64,000 nt of DNA from CAYQJS01 sp964417895. Lineage in GTDB: Bacteria > Chloroflexota > UBA6077 > SHYK01. Every line of letters begins with the position of its first letter. The stretch's first letter is position 1. The DNA is taken from NCBI GenBank assembly GCA_964417895.1, contig CAYQJS010000008.1:62001-126000 (forward strand), given 5' to 3'. The notes under the pieces were generated by a model. The model did no database searches. It was given only the letters and a program-made list of their open reading frames with translations, and had not been told where the DNA came from. This document shows positions 57,747 through 64,000 of this stretch, piece by piece. The translations under genes were made by a program, and so were the position numbers.

Positions 57747-58673
57747 CTACCGGGCCATCGTCGCGATGAGGTCGTCGATGAACCCGCTATCGTCTGCCAG
57801 CTTCACCCAGTGGATGTCCCACATGGCGAGCGGGTTCAGCCCCGCTCCGCCGGGATACTCGGCCATGGCGATCTCATAGCTGTTGGCGATCGCGCGCGCC
57901 GTGGGGTAGGGCTTGAGCTGCAGCGGCCTCACGATGGCGTCGAACGCGCGCTCCATCCCGCCTCGATCGCCGATCTTCATGAGGCGCATCGGCTCCTCCG
58001 AGACGATGTCAAGGGCCGCCTGTCGCTGCAGCTTCATAAGGCAGACCGCGTGGATGACGCCCTTGACGTAGCGGCCCATCGTGTCGTCGTGGGTGGCCGC
58101 GAACGAGGTCAGGCACGCCTGCGCGAACTGGCCGATAACCTCCAACCCGGGGGTTGGCAGCTCGTGGAGCCCGGCCGCGAGCGCGTCTGACAGGTAGAGG
58201 GACGACATGAAGGTGGCAACGCACTCGCCGCCAACGACCTTCTTCCACTGGCCCCAGCGGCCAACTTCGGAGTCGGCGACGATAACGGTGCCGACTCGGC
58301 CTTCCAACCCCATCTCGCGCAGCGCGATGATGGAGCTATGGGGCCGGCCGCTCGACCGGATCGCCACGGTGCCTCCGGCGAGCTGATCGATCCGCGTGAC
58401 CTCGGCTCGCGCCACGAGGTGTGACTCCGTGGCGACGCACGGGGCGCAAAACATCGCGACGTTCCTACCGCGGAACGGCTCGCCGACCAGGTACTCGGTG
58501 TGCTCGATGATCACGTCGGCGGCGCCGTCGAACAGCGCTGCCTCGTACTCGTCCGTCGGCTGAATGCGGAGCACCTCGACGTCGACGTCGTAGTGGCGCC
58601 GCGCCATCTCGCGAATGCAGAAGATCACGGGCGTCCGGTCATTGTCGCGGTAGGCGAGACGAATCTTATCCAT
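57747..58673 (-). CDS. PBP2-fold substrate-binding-like protein without signal peptide
   Basis: A 308-residue protein. 'MDKIRLAYRDNDRTPVIFCIREMARRHYDVDVEVLRI' opens like an NMT1-type binding protein, and 'FDGAADVIIEHTEYLVGEPF', 'IDQLAGGTVAIRSSGRPHSSIIALREMGLEG' continue the fold. No export signal, as for 6584 and 30868: three cytosolic members in one window. It overlaps the upstream esterase gene by 8 nt, so the two are translationally linked. Ligand or reaction unknown. Confidence 0.68.
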   Translation of the reverse strand: MDKIRLAYRDNDRTPVIFCIREMARRHYDVDVEVLRIQPTDEYEAALFDGAADVIIEHTEYLVGEPFRGRNVAMFCAPCVATESHLVARAEVTRIDQLAGGTVAIRSSGRPHSSIIALREMGLEGRVGTVIVADSEVGRWGQWKKVVGGECVATFMSSLYLSDALAAGLHELPTPGLEVIGQFAQACLTSFAATHDDTMGRYVKGVIHAVCLMKLQRQAALDIVSEEPMRLMKIGDRGGMERAFDAIVRPLQLKPYPTARAIANSYEIAMAEYPGGAGLNPLAMWDIHWVKLADDSGFIDDLIATMAR

Positions 58674-59424
58674 GGCAGGCTAAATCCAGTTGGGCCCCTG
58701 GCGGCAGGACCCGATGAATGAACTGCCGCACTACGGCCAGTGATTCCTCCGTGATCTGGTGACCCATCTCAAACTCGACGTACTCCGGAGTCAGGCCGGC
58801 GGCCACCAGAGAGTCACGCGCTCGTCGGCCCAGCTCGACGCCCAGGGTCTGGTCCTCGGTGCCGTGGACCATGAGCACCTTGCGGTCTCGACGCTCGGGC
58901 AGCACTGCTTCCAGAGCCTCCGCCCTCGGAAGGTAGCCGCTCATGGCCACGATGCCGGCAAAGGGCTCCGGCGAAGCGAGGCCCGCGTACAGCGCCATGA
59001 CGGCGCCCTGGGAGAAACCCATCAGAAGAGCACGATCTCGAGCGACTCCGAGCTGGATCAGCATATGGTCGATGAACGTCGCCAGCGCGTCGCCGCTCGC
59101 CAGCGTTGTCCCGGCCTGCGCTTCCCCCAGCTCGTACCAGGCCCAGCCGGTGTAGCCCGGACCGAGAGCCACGGGGCGGGAGCCCTGGGGCAGGATCCAG
59201 CGATAGCCAAGGGCGTCGATCTCCGGCGCGAGACCCGCCAGGTCGGTCGCATCCGCGCCACGACCATGGATGGCCACGATCAGGGGTAAGTCTTGCGGTG
59301 CATCCTCCGCCTCCACCTGGACGTATTTAAGCCCGGCTGCCTCGCCCCAGAACCCCTTCAATCGTTCCCCCTGCTGCGCCGGATCGATGCCACGCTCTCC
59401 GCTTGTGGCATGATAGCTGCCCAT
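58666..59424 (-). CDS. alpha/beta hydrolase (phospholipase/carboxylesterase family)
   Basis: A 252-residue serine esterase. 'LPLIVAIHGRGADATDLAGLAPEI' is the oxyanion loop, 'LLMGFSQGAVMALYAGL' the nucleophile elbow (GFSQG), 'VLMVHGTEDQTL' the acid and 'EMGHQITEESL' the His, typical of the carboxylesterase/phospholipase (YpfH-like) family. ATG 59424 is preferred since upstream codons lie in the divergent promoter region; no strong Shine-Dalgarno. The downstream gene overlaps by 8 nt. Confidence 0.82.
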   Translation of the reverse strand: MGSYHATSGERGIDPAQQGERLKGFWGEAAGLKYVQVEAEDAPQDLPLIVAIHGRGADATDLAGLAPEIDALGYRWILPQGSRPVALGPGYTGWAWYELGEAQAGTTLASGDALATFIDHMLIQLGVARDRALLMGFSQGAVMALYAGLASPEPFAGIVAMSGYLPRAEALEAVLPERRDRKVLMVHGTEDQTLGVELGRRARDSLVAAGLTPEYVEFEMGHQITEESLAVVRQFIHRVLPPGAQLDLACHG

Positions 59425-59453
59425 TGCCGGGGAACGACGTAAGCGGCTGGCGG

Positions 59454-60650
59454 GTGACGGGCCTGGTGACAATCGTCGGCGTCTTCGCGCTGGCGGCTGG
59501 CCTGGCGGTGGTCGCGTATCTCGGCAGCTTCGAGGGCAGCGAGCTACGCCATTCGCTCATCGCCGTCTGGTCGCGAATCCAGGAGCGACCTCACGACACT
59601 GCTGACCATGCCGACCTTCGATACCGCGTCGCGAACCCGATGGGCGTCAACACCTTCCTGGAGCAGGAGGTCGAGCCATCCAGGCGTCGGCGAAGCCTGG
59701 AGGCAGCGAGGGACGCCGGGTTCCATTGGATCAGACAGCAATTCGCCTGGGCAGGGATTGAGCCCGACGCGAAAGATCGCTTCATCGGCCAGTTCGGGGA
59801 GAGCACCTGGGAAGTGTATGACGACATCGTGGCCCTTACCGAGGAGCTGGGACTGGAGCTGATCGCTCGCCTTGATACGTCTCCACGCTGGGCTCGGCCG
59901 GGGAATCCGCACGTGGCCACCCCGCCCGCGAACCTGAACGACTACGGCGACTTTGTGGAGGCCGTTGTCGCCCGCTACCGCGGCCGTATCCGCTACTACC
60001 AGATCTGGAACGAGCCCAACCTCGGGGTGGAATGGGGCAACGAACCGGTTGACCCCGTTGCAGCCACGGAGCTACTGCGCGTCGGATACCGCCGAGTCAA
60101 GAATGCTGACCCGGCGGCAGTGATCCTGGCGCCGGCGCTGGCGCCCACCATCGCTGAAGGCCCCGACGCTCTCAACGAGCTGGCCTTCTTGCAGCGCATG
60201 TACGAGACGGGCGCGGCGGCGTACTTCGACATCGGGTCGGTCCAGGCGTACGGGCTGCGCAGCGGTCCCGACGACCGCCGCCTGGGAGCCGGCGACGTCA
60301 ACTTCTCGCGCGCCATCCTGTTCCGCGAAGTCATGGTCCGCAACGGGGACGCGGCCAAGCCCATCTGGGCGTCCGAGGTGGGCTGGAACGCTCCACCGCC
60401 CAGCGCGCAGGGCCCGTTCCCGTGGGGCAGAGTGAGCGACGAGCAGCAGGCCCGCTACACGGTCCGCGCCTTCGAACGGGCGCGCCAGGAATGGCCGTGG
60501 ATGGGAGTGATGAACGTCTGGTACCTGAAACGCGCCGACGACCGAGAGATGGGCACAGTGTTTGCGGGTTTCCGTCTGCTGGACCCCGACTTCACGCCCC
60601 GGCCGGTGTACCGGGCCTTGCAGACGTATGGCCGCGGCCGTTCGCCTTGA
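59454..60650 (+). CDS. membrane-anchored clan-A glycoside hydrolase (GH39/GH5-like)
   Basis: About 398 residues from GTG 59454 (uncertain; TTG 59403 would overlap the divergent esterase start). An N-terminal helix (VTGLVTIVGVFALAAGLAVVAYLGSF) anchors or exports it. The barrel shows 'AGFHWIRQQFAWAGIEP', the acid/base Glu in YYQIWNEPNLG and the nucleophile Glu in IWASEVGWN, the pair expected in clan GH-A. Substrate unknown; extracellular polysaccharide is plausible. Confidence 0.75.
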   Translation: MTGLVTIVGVFALAAGLAVVAYLGSFEGSELRHSLIAVWSRIQERPHDTADHADLRYRVANPMGVNTFLEQEVEPSRRRRSLEAARDAGFHWIRQQFAWAGIEPDAKDRFIGQFGESTWEVYDDIVALTEELGLELIARLDTSPRWARPGNPHVATPPANLNDYGDFVEAVVARYRGRIRYYQIWNEPNLGVEWGNEPVDPVAATELLRVGYRRVKNADPAAVILAPALAPTIAEGPDALNELAFLQRMYETGAAAYFDIGSVQAYGLRSGPDDRRLGAGDVNFSRAILFREVMVRNGDAAKPIWASEVGWNAPPPSAQGPFPWGRVSDEQQARYTVRAFERARQEWPWMGVMNVWYLKRADDREMGTVFAGFRLLDPDFTPRPVYRALQTYGRGRSP

Positions 60651-60698
60651 CAAACTCGATATCCAGATACTAAAAACTCTCGATCCTTTGGAGGCTCG

Positions 60699-61043
60699 AT
60701 GATTCGGCCCATTCAGCTGGTTCCTCTCGAAGCACGCCTCTTCCGATCTCTCGGCGACGAGGGCAGACTGGCAATCGTGGAGACGCTCGTTCCCACGGAG
60801 CAGCGGGTGAGCGATCTCGTCCAGACCACGCATCTCTCCCAATCCACGGTCTCCACCCATCTGTCGGCCCTGCACGGCGCGGGCCTGGTGGCGCGAAGGC
60901 CGGAGGGCAGGCAGGTCTGGTTTGGGCTCGCCCATCCGTCGGTCGGTACGCTATTGGATGCCGCGGAAGAGGTCGTTGTCGCTGCCTCCGAGGGCAGCTA
61001 CGCCTGCGTCAGTCCTTGCTGCAACCCCGAGCTCTCAGCCTAG
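60699..61043 (+). CDS. ArsR-family metal-responsive repressor
   Basis: 114 residues. The winged helix-turn-helix reads LFRSLGDEGRLAIVETLV ... VSDLVQTTHLSQSTVSTHLSALHGAGLVARRPEGRQVWFGL. The C-terminal YACVSPCCNPE has three Cys that could bind a soft metal, as in CmtR/CadC-type sensors. ATG 60699 has GGAGG. The gene lies 50 nt upstream of a ZIP transporter on the same strand, so metal-controlled expression of that transporter is the simplest reading. Confidence 0.85.
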   Translation: MIRPIQLVPLEARLFRSLGDEGRLAIVETLVPTEQRVSDLVQTTHLSQSTVSTHLSALHGAGLVARRPEGRQVWFGLAHPSVGTLLDAAEEVVVAASEGSYACVSPCCNPELSA

Positions 61044-61093
61044 CGCTTCGCCGCAGCGGATTCGAACCCCAATCCCCCAAAATGGAGGCTCCC

Positions 61094-61885
61094 GTGCCCG
61101 CTGCGCTACCCGTTGGCGTCCTCCTGGCGGCGCTCGCAGGCGCGTCCGACCTGATCGGCTCGGCGGTGGTGCTGGCCGGCCGCCGCCTGTTCAACACGTG
61201 GTTCGACTACCTCCTTGCTTTCGGAGCCGGGTTCGTCCTCGCCATCGCCGTCGCCGACCTGATTCCCTCGGGCCTGGAAGCCGGTGCGCAGAACTCGCTG
61301 TGGGTGCTCGCGGGTTTCTCCACGCTCTACCTGGTAGACAAGGTCCTCGAAGGGAGCAACGGTGAGGCCGCGGCCCCGGCTCGAGGGATGATGTCCGGAG
61401 TCGGGCTCACCATCTGCGGCGTAGCCATATGCGACTTCTTCGACGGTCTGACCGTGGCCTCCGCCGTGGGCGCACTGGGTGCGGCGACGGGAGCCGCGAT
61501 GGGAACGGAAGCGGGCGATTCGGCCGACCTTTCCGGCTGGCTGCTCCTGGCCGGCCTTTTCCCACATAACTTCCTCGAAGGCGCCGGCATCGCCCTCATC
61601 ATGCTGCGTGCCGGGCTGTCCCGCGGCGCCGTCTGGACACTCGTCGTCGTATTGGCGGCGGCGAGCTTGCTGGGCGGGCTGGCGGTCCAGATGGCCGTCG
61701 CGCCAGCGCTGCGCGCCTCGATTCAAGCGTTCGCGGGCGGCCTGCTCCTACACCTGGTGGCTTCCCAGCGCATCCCCGGCTTCAAAGGGCCCCTGGAGAG
61801 GGTCCAGGCGGTCCTAGTGGTCGTAGGAATCGCGACGTTTGTCGCGACCGACGCACTCCTGCGAGCCGGAGGCCTCGGGGGCTAA
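61094..61885 (+). CDS. ZIP-family divalent metal transporter
   Basis: A 263-residue membrane protein with about eight helices. The ZIP metal-site motif HNFLEGAGIAL (helix 5) is present. Helix 4 has 'AICDFFDGLTVASAVG', where the usual His is replaced by Asp/Phe, so metal selectivity may differ. GTG 61094 is chosen because GGAGG lies 5 nt upstream; ATG 61082 would place that motif inside the gene. Likely imports or exports Zn/Fe/Cd under control of the ArsR protein encoded upstream. Confidence 0.82.
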   Translation: MPAALPVGVLLAALAGASDLIGSAVVLAGRRLFNTWFDYLLAFGAGFVLAIAVADLIPSGLEAGAQNSLWVLAGFSTLYLVDKVLEGSNGEAAAPARGMMSGVGLTICGVAICDFFDGLTVASAVGALGAATGAAMGTEAGDSADLSGWLLLAGLFPHNFLEGAGIALIMLRAGLSRGAVWTLVVVLAAASLLGGLAVQMAVAPALRASIQAFAGGLLLHLVASQRIPGFKGPLERVQAVLVVVGIATFVATDALLRAGGLGG

Positions 61886-61918
61886 CCCGGAAGTTGGGCT
61901 AATACAGAATCGCAGAGG

Positions 61919-62047
61919 TTCGTGACCCCCACCCCAACCCCTCCCCCGCAAGGGGGGAGGGGGTTTTTCTTCCTCCCCCTCGACGGGGACGGCGAGGGAG
62001 GGGGTGATATGCCCGCCGACCCAGGGGTCACGAATTTGCGCGACGCT
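61919..62047. repeat. GC-palindrome element with TTCGTGACCCC terminal inverted repeats
   Basis: TTCGTGACCCC (61919-61929) is inverted at 62026-62036 (GGGGTCACGAA), with TTTGCGCGACGC beyond. Between are CCCTCCCCCGCAAGGGGGGAGGGGG and CTCCCCCTCGACGGGGACGG. This is the most complete member of the family and shows that the palindrome cores lie inside a bounded unit of about 120-130 bp. Confidence 0.75.
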
Positions 62048-62050
62048 GTG

Positions 62051-62193
62051 CTAGTGAGTCAGATGTCTTTCGATGGCCATTTGATGCAGGGTTCGTAGGG
62101 GCGACGCAGGCGTCGCCCGCGGCGCGGCGTGCCGCGCCCCTACCAGACCGACCACCTTCGGCATGGCAACATTCGTACCACCTGACCCGCTAG
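62051..62193. repeat. CTAG-ended palindromic element, copy C
   Basis: CTAGTGAGTCAGATGTC (62051-) and CACCTGACCCGCTAG (ending 62193) are inverted ends. The inner arms are GTAGGGGCGACGCAGGCGTCGCCC and GCGCCCCTAC. The terminal CTAG supplies the TAG stop codon of the PSP1-family gene on the minus strand. Confidence 0.72.
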
Positions 62194-62651
62194 CTCTCCC
62201 TGCCGGTGGGCTCTGGGAACAACCGGTCGATGAATGCGCGGGCGGAGCGCGGCTCCGCGTTGGTTTCGGGCGTCCTCAGCACCGATGGTTCAGCCCCGGG
62301 TGGGACCAGCCAATCGCTCCAGCCGGGCGGCAGACCGGCCGCTTCCAGGTCAGCATGCATCGGCGCGATGGCGTCAGGCTCAGCCCCGTGCTGCAGATCG
62401 AAGGCGACGATGTCCTCGGCCGATGCCACTCGCACGACCCGCCCTCGCGCCTCCATCAGCGCCTCATTCTCTACGAGCTGTCCCGGTGCGACGATTACGC
62501 TCGCTAGCGTCTCACCCTCTGGGAGCGCTACGACCACGAGCTGGCCGGGATTGAGCGTGAGGCCGCAAGGGTCGACAAAAACGACGGGGCTCCCGCGCGT
62601 GAGCCGGACGCCGCACAGGTCGAGCCTGCCCTGGAGCCCGTCACCCACCAC
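62190..62651 (-). CDS. PSP1-domain-like protein downstream of holB
   Basis: A 153-residue protein. 'GVRLTRGSPVVFVDPCGLTLNPGQLVVVALPEGETLASVIVAPGQLVE' follows the opening of the PSP1/RicT (YaaT) beta domain, which in Firmicutes lies next to holB as here. The rest is divergent and shorter than RicT (~275 residues), so assignment is tentative. The start GTG shares a base with the holB stop (TAGTG). Its stop codon comes from the end of a dispersed repeat, so the C-terminus may be truncated by that insertion. Confidence 0.6.
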   Translation of the reverse strand: MVGDGLQGRLDLCGVRLTRGSPVVFVDPCGLTLNPGQLVVVALPEGETLASVIVAPGQLVENEALMEARGRVVRVASAEDIVAFDLQHGAEPDAIAPMHADLEAAGLPPGWSDWLVPPGAEPSVLRTPETNAEPRSARAFIDRLFPEPTGRES

Positions 62652-63673
62652 TAGCCACGACCTGCCGCCAGGCGGGGCAGAAGTAGCGTGTAGGCCTCCA
62701 GAGCGAGCCGAGGGTGTGCGTTTCGCTCCAGAGAGTCGGCGGTCTCCAGGGTGAGGGCCAGGGCGCGCTGGACTCGGGCGGCCGACAACTGTGCGGCTGC
62801 GCGGTGCAGCTCGGGCAGCAGCTCGCTGCTCCGGACCCGGTCAGCCACGCCCTCCTGCACGAAGAGCGCATCCCGCCACACATCCGTCCACGCCTCGAGC
62901 ACGTCCCGCACTTCGTCCTGGTGTGCGGTCCAGCGGTCGGCGAGCGAGTCCGCCGCCTGGAGTCGTTGGAGGCGATCAGCGCCCAGTAGATCGAGGAGCT
63001 GGCGCGCATGTGTCTGGCGCTCGTCCATCAGGCCCGGATGCTGCGCGGCCAGAATGGCCCAGCCGGGCCTCCCTCCACTCGCCCGAGCGATTGCATCCGC
63101 TCTGCCATCTTCGATCCCGTACCGGCCGACCAGATGGGCGGCGATCTCATTCGGCGGGACAGGATGGAGAGCGATCCGCTGGCAGCGAGACACGACGGTC
63201 GGCAGCAGGGCCGCCGGGTCCGGCGCCGTGAGGATGATGGTGACCGCCGGCGGGGGCTCCTCGAGGGTTTTCAGCAGAGCGTTGGCGCCCTCCTCAGCCA
63301 GGTCCTCGGCCCCCCGCACCACGTAGACCTTACGGGCCGCCTCCAGCGGGCGAAGTGCGATGCCCTGTATGAATTCGTGCACGTCGCGTAGGGGGATGTT
63401 CCTGCGCTCCGGCGGCAGCTCCAGCACCCTCAGATCTGGGTGCACGAGGCGGGCTGCGAGGCCACAGTGCCGGCAATGGCCGCAGGCAGGAACCGCGGTG
63501 CAGAGCAATTGCTGCGCCATGGCCAGCGCGGTCGCGAACTTGCCGACGTGCGGCAGCCCCGTAATCAAGTAGGCGTGGCTCGGGCCTCCCCGCTCGATGC
63601 TGCGCGCCAGCAGGTCGAGGGCCCATCCGTGGCCCACGAGATCGGCGGTCGCTGCCGGAGCCTCTGGCTTCAT
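62651..63673 (-). CDS. holB: DNA polymerase III subunit delta'
   Basis: A 340-residue clamp-loader AAA+ subunit. 'SHAYLITGLPHVGKFATALAMAQQLLC' (P-loop-like), the zinc Cys set C58/C64/C67/C70 (ACGHCRHC), 'HPDLRVLELPPERRNIPLRDVHEFI', 'KVYVVRGAEDLAEEGANALLKTLEEPPPAVTIILTAPDP' and the sensor-1 region 'LPTVVSRCQRIAL' are diagnostic. ATG 63673 has no Shine-Dalgarno; TAGAAT lies 7 nt upstream, suggesting a leaderless transcript. Coupled to the PSP1-like gene. Confidence 0.92.
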   Translation of the reverse strand: MKPEAPAATADLVGHGWALDLLARSIERGGPSHAYLITGLPHVGKFATALAMAQQLLCTAVPACGHCRHCGLAARLVHPDLRVLELPPERRNIPLRDVHEFIQGIALRPLEAARKVYVVRGAEDLAEEGANALLKTLEEPPPAVTIILTAPDPAALLPTVVSRCQRIALHPVPPNEIAAHLVGRYGIEDGRADAIARASGGRPGWAILAAQHPGLMDERQTHARQLLDLLGADRLQRLQAADSLADRWTAHQDEVRDVLEAWTDVWRDALFVQEGVADRVRSSELLPELHRAAAQLSAARVQRALALTLETADSLERNAHPRLALEAYTLLLPRLAAGRG

Positions 63674-63680
63674 CGTAGGG

Positions 63681-63686
63681 ATTCTA
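63681..63686 (-). promoter_or_regulatory. putative -10 (TAGAAT) of leaderless holB
   Basis: On the minus strand TAGAAT-CCCTACG-ATG leaves exactly 7 nt to the start codon. No consensus -35 seen. Confidence 0.45.
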
Positions 63687-63795
63687 GCAGGGGAGCCGCT
63701 TGGTCCTTCGAAGCGAACGACGAGGTGTAGCGGGTATAACCACCGCCGGTATCCGTCGTTCTGACTCTTGTCCAGCGCGCTGGGGGCGTGACGGA

Positions 63796-63872
63796 CACCT
63801 GCAATCGTCATGCAGAACGGCGGGCGAAGCATCTCCCGGGAGACCCTTGGCTTCGTCCAGGGTGACAACTGG
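63796..63872. repeat. REP-like palindromic element
   Basis: GTCATGCAGAACGGCGGGCGAAGCATCTCCCGGGAGACCC ... CTTCGTCCAGGGTGAC has inverted ends and a CTCCCGGGAG centre. It lies between the divergent holB and rmlC genes. Confidence 0.6.
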
Positions 63873-63920
63873 CAAGAACAGCCAGAGCGAGATGCGTTAT
63901 CAAGAAAGGACGAGCGCCGG

Positions 63921-64000
63921 GTGACGGTGCGGCCGGGCCGAATCGACGGCCTGTTCATTATCGAGCGACCGACCTACGGGGATGAGCGCGGGTTCTTTCG
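63921..64000 (+). CDS. rmlC: dTDP-4-dehydrorhamnose 3,5-epimerase, 5' part (runs off window)
   Basis: From GTG 63921 the visible 26 codons read IDGLFIIERPTYGDERGFFR after a short lead, which is the N-terminal signature of RmlC-type cupin epimerases (dTDP-rhamnose synthesis). Only the start is in the window, so catalytic residues cannot be checked. AAAGGA lies about 11 nt upstream. Confidence 0.75.
   Translation, partial: MTVRPGRIDGLFIIERPTYGDERGFF

Noticed and set aside
61049..61110. tRNA-like sequence (GGATTCGAACCCCAATC...GCTACCC) on the minus strand
   Set aside because: The T-loop-like GGTTCGAATCC is there, but D-arm and anticodon stems do not pair properly and the region overlaps the start of the ZIP gene with a good Shine-Dalgarno. 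At most a decayed remnant.

Overview
The window is high-GC, gene-dense bacterial chromosome (about 55 supportable genes). No rRNA, tRNA, integrase or CRISPR array was recognised. Several traits suggest an uncultivated environmental Chloroflexota-like lineage, but no taxonomic marker fixes this: many peptide-type ABC binding proteins, aromatic/carboxylate catabolic enzymes, dispersed palindromic repeats of the 'CCCTGAGCGAAGCGAAGG' type, and start codons 6-7 nt downstream of -10-like hexamers (leaderless-looking genes). Repeats fill most intergenic gaps and in places run into reading frames.

Layout. 0-5.5 kb: end of a CARDB/SH3-like surface protein, gamma-glutamyltransferase, and Lon protease whose C-terminus looks like an antitoxin tail, followed directly by a PIN-toxin reading frame that has lost its start codon. 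5.5-7.6 kb: DapA-family aldolase and a 4,5-dihydroxyphthalate-decarboxylase-like protein. 7.7-11.6 kb: copper-type locus with a His-rich membrane protein, an anchored exoprotein and a CopC-CopD-YtkA-like-cytochrome c fusion. 11.7-16.8 kb: propeller-like protein pair, VOC protein, peptide-binding lipoprotein coupled to a membrane protein. 17.0-24.5 kb: accessory, defence-like region. It holds a SIR2 gene with a STAND-ATPase/14-repeat WD40 gene, and an AAA ATPase with a TOPRIM/DUF4276-like gene; a metal-dependent amidohydrolase lies between the two pairs. 24.7-30.7 kb: complete peptide ABC importer operon (binding protein, two permeases, two ATPases). 30.9-37.6 kb: NMT1-like binding protein, Rieske oxygenase, MFS exporter, alpha/beta hydrolase, a small two-gene cassette and a LysR regulator. 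37.8-44.4 kb: metF and a 1,862-residue fusion of Hcy-methyltransferase/MTHFR-like protein with full MetH. 44.4-50.5 kb: methyltransferase/Ada-zinc domain pair, phosphoesterase, HAD hydrolase, a decayed ParB-DNA methylase with a duplicated structured leader, a secreted gluzincin-like protease and a nuclease-like protein. 50.8-60.7 kb: second amidohydrolase, binding proteins, a HEPN-like gene, enolase-superfamily enzyme, SDR, esterase, glycoside hydrolase. 60.7-64 kb: ArsR/ZIP metal pair, holB with a PSP1 partner, and the start of rmlC.

The genes together suggest a heterotroph that imports peptides and small carboxylates/aromatics and processes them with oxygenase, aldolase, decarboxylase and amidohydrolase enzymes. 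The strongest candidates for an undescribed system are the SIR2 + STAND-WD40 pair, the neighbouring AAA + TOPRIM pair, and the Lon-antitoxin-tail/PIN arrangement.
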